NCBI RefSeq assembly: GCF_900637665.1
Contig: NZ_LR134386.1
Location: 3,774,501-3,838,500 of the forward strand
Origin: Chryseobacterium nakagawai
GTDB lineage: Bacteria > Bacteroidota > Bacteroidia > Flavobacteriales > Weeksellaceae
Direction of reading: 5' to 3'
DNA length: 64,000 nucleotides
The position numbers and the translations under genes were made by a program. The notes under the pieces are model-generated. The model was not told the DNA's origin. It searched no databases and saw only the letters and a program-made list of their open reading frames with translations. Positions 62,474 through 64,000 of the stretch are shown piece by piece. Within the stretch, counting starts at the first letter, position 1. Each line of letters begins with the position of its first letter.

Positions 62474-63892
62474 ATGGAAAAGTACAATTACGGGGTCATC
62501 GGTCTCGGCGTAATGGGGAGAAACCTGCTTTATAATATTGCTGATAATGGTTTTTCTACCGCAGGGTTCGATTTGGATGAGGAAAAAGTAAGAGAACTTC
62601 ATCAAGGAGCCACTCCTGGAACTTCAGTTAAAGGAACTGCATCTCTTGAAGAGTTTGTATCAGCTTTGGATACTCCGAGAAAAATTATTTTAATGGTTCC
62701 CGCAGGAAAACCCGTAGATGCTGTTCTGGAAAGCATTACACCGCTTCTCAGCCCAAAAGATATTGTAGTAGATGCTGGAAATTCTTATTTCAAAGATACT
62801 GAAAGACGTATTGCTGATTTAGCGTCTAAAAACCTACATTTTATGGGAATGGGCGTTTCCGGAGGAGAACAAGGAGCAAGAAGAGGACCGAGTATTATGC
62901 CTGGTGGAGATTTGGAAGCCTTCAACCTGTTAAAACCTATGTTGGAATTAATTGCAGCAAAAGTTAATGGTGAACCTAGTACCGCTTACATGGGCAAAGG
63001 TTCTGCAGGAAACTACGTAAAGATGGTTCACAATGGTATTGAGTATGCTATTATGCAGTTAATCAGTGAGGCTTACGATTTGTTGAGAAAAGGAGCCAAT
63101 CTAAACAATAATCAGCTTTATGAAGTTTTCAAAACATGGAATGAAGGGGAAATGAATTCTTTCCTTATTGAAATAACAAGAGATATTTTCCAACAAAAAG
63201 ATGATTTAACAGATGGTTTTCTTGTTGACCAGATTCTAGATAAAGCCGGAGCAAAAGGAACAGGGAAATGGACTTCTGAGCAGGCCATGGAAATTGGTGT
63301 TTCTATTCCGACTATTGATATCGCGGTAACTTCAAGAATTTTATCTGCCTATAAAGATGAGCGAGTGAAAGCTTCTCAACTATATCCTAAAGGAGCAATA
63401 ACAACTCCTGAAAATATAGACCTGTTCATCAAAGAAGTGGGCGAAGCTTTGTATTTGTCTACTTTAATCAGCTATGCTCAAGGATTGGCATTACTGGTAA
63501 AAGCTTCTGAAGAATATGAGTTTGAAATTCCTTTAAAAGATGTTGTCAAAATATGGAGAGGCGGATGTATTATCCGTTCTGTTTTATTAGAAAAATTCTA
63601 TTCGGCTTATTCTAAAGATCAGAATTTATCTAATATTCTATTGGATCAAGGGATTTCAGAAATTGTAAAAGATAAAATTTCTTCATTAAGAAAAGTCGCT
63701 TCCTTTGCTGCATCAAACGGAATTCCAAGCATAGGAATTCAGACAGCTTTAGGATATTTCGAAGCCTATACAACAGAATCTTTACCGATCAATCTGCTTC
63801 AGGCTCAGCGTGATTATTTTGGGGCACACACTTACCAAAGAATTGACAGAGAAGGAGTTTTTCACACTTCATGGCAAAACGTAAATAACTAA
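62474..63892 (+). CDS. gnd: 6-phosphogluconate dehydrogenase (decarboxylating)
   Basis: A 472-residue enzyme converting 6-phosphogluconate to ribulose 5-phosphate and CO2 with NADP+. The nucleotide motif is GLGVMGRNLLYNIADNG near 10-26. The catalytic region shows GVSGGEQGARRGPSIMPGG and AGNYVKMVHNGIEY, and KGTGKWTSEQAMEIG follows. Length and motifs are complete. It heads an operon with a second zwf starting 10 bases after its stop. Confidence 0.95.
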   Translation: MEKYNYGVIGLGVMGRNLLYNIADNGFSTAGFDLDEEKVRELHQGATPGTSVKGTASLEEFVSALDTPRKIILMVPAGKPVDAVLESITPLLSPKDIVVDAGNSYFKDTERRIADLASKNLHFMGMGVSGGEQGARRGPSIMPGGDLEAFNLLKPMLELIAAKVNGEPSTAYMGKGSAGNYVKMVHNGIEYAIMQLISEAYDLLRKGANLNNNQLYEVFKTWNEGEMNSFLIEITRDIFQQKDDLTDGFLVDQILDKAGAKGTGKWTSEQAMEIGVSIPTIDIAVTSRILSAYKDERVKASQLYPKGAITTPENIDLFIKEVGEALYLSTLISYAQGLALLVKASEEYEFEIPLKDVVKIWRGGCIIRSVLLEKFYSAYSKDQNLSNILLDQGISEIVKDKISSLRKVASFAASNGIPSIGIQTALGYFEAYTTESLPINLLQAQRDYFGAHTYQRIDREGVFHTSWQNVNN

Positions 63893-63901
63893 ATTCGGAA
63901 A

Positions 63902-64000
63902 ATGAGCGACAACACAATCCTGCATCCAACAACCATTGTTATTTTTGGTGCAACAGGAGATTTGGCAAAAAGAAAGCTTTTTCCTGCATTTTATAATTTA
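63902..64000 (+). CDS. zwf: Glucose-6-phosphate dehydrogenase, second copy (5' end only)
   Basis: The first 33 codons read [20 protein letters not shown] then [13 protein letters not shown]. The [14 protein letters not shown] motif is the nucleotide-binding start of G6PDH. The gene runs off the right edge. It starts 10 bases after gnd. It differs clearly from the zwf at 23336 (GGNGDLTQRKIIPA), so it is a separate paralog and not a recent duplicate. Confidence 0.88.
   Translation, partial: MSDNTILHPTTIVIFGATGDLAKRKLFPAFYNL

Overview
The window looks like chromosome of a low-GC flavobacterium, most likely Chryseobacterium or a close Weeksellaceae relative (Bacteroidota). Supporting signs are the low GC content, a type IX secretion (T9SS) sorting domain, a YXWGXW-repeat protein, DUF2911, DUF3606 and DUF5694 families, many AraC regulators with membrane or flavobacterial N-termini, and upstream boxes of the Bacteroidota form TAnnTTTG. 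No rRNA, tRNA or CRISPR array was seen.

1-12.0 kb is a defence-like accessory region. It holds the 3' end of an unknown gene, a truncated serine recombinase, and a Gabija-type pair (OLD nuclease gajA and UvrD-like helicase gajB, minus strand). Divergent from gajA is a tight plus-strand operon: a HATPase protein, a STAS-like/phosphoribosyltransferase (PRTase) protein, a calcineurin-like phosphoesterase/PRTase protein, and a fourth gene broken by two in-frame stop codons. A zinc-ribbon protein with a HEPN-like R-x4-H motif follows on the minus strand. I consider the HATPase/PRTase/phosphoesterase operon the best candidate here for an undescribed system.

12.0-18.1 kb is a set of modules (AraC plus a serine hydrolase-TPR gene broken by an in-frame stop; an AraC/MFS pair) separated by copies of a related hairpin-containing sequence. 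A degraded copy also lies next to the recombinase remnant.

18.1-38.8 kb is ordinary chromosome: a LamG/T9SS surface protein, a TPR histidine kinase with its response regulator, a YXWGXW protein, pentose phosphate genes (tkt-rpiB-zwf), a PIG-L deacetylase/34-aa membrane peptide/Na+ symporter/DUF2911 operon, a CREST-type hydrolase, DUF5694, LysR, a double GNAT and an exported protein.

38.8-46.6 kb starts with a tandem array of about 230-bp repeats. It then has an XRE regulator at a perfect 22-bp palindrome, DUF3606, and a very A/T-rich cluster: a PD-(D/E)XK-NACHT protein split from its probable C-terminal half by a frameshift, a membrane protein and a radical SAM protein. This is a second candidate defence locus.

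46.6-64.0 kb carries a TIKI/ChaN-like protein, a patatin, an OmpA lipoprotein (with a second, decayed copy of its 3' end 3 kb away), several AraC, Crp and NAD(P)-binding genes, two more beta-lactamase-fold serine hydrolases, and at the right edge gnd followed by a second zwf.
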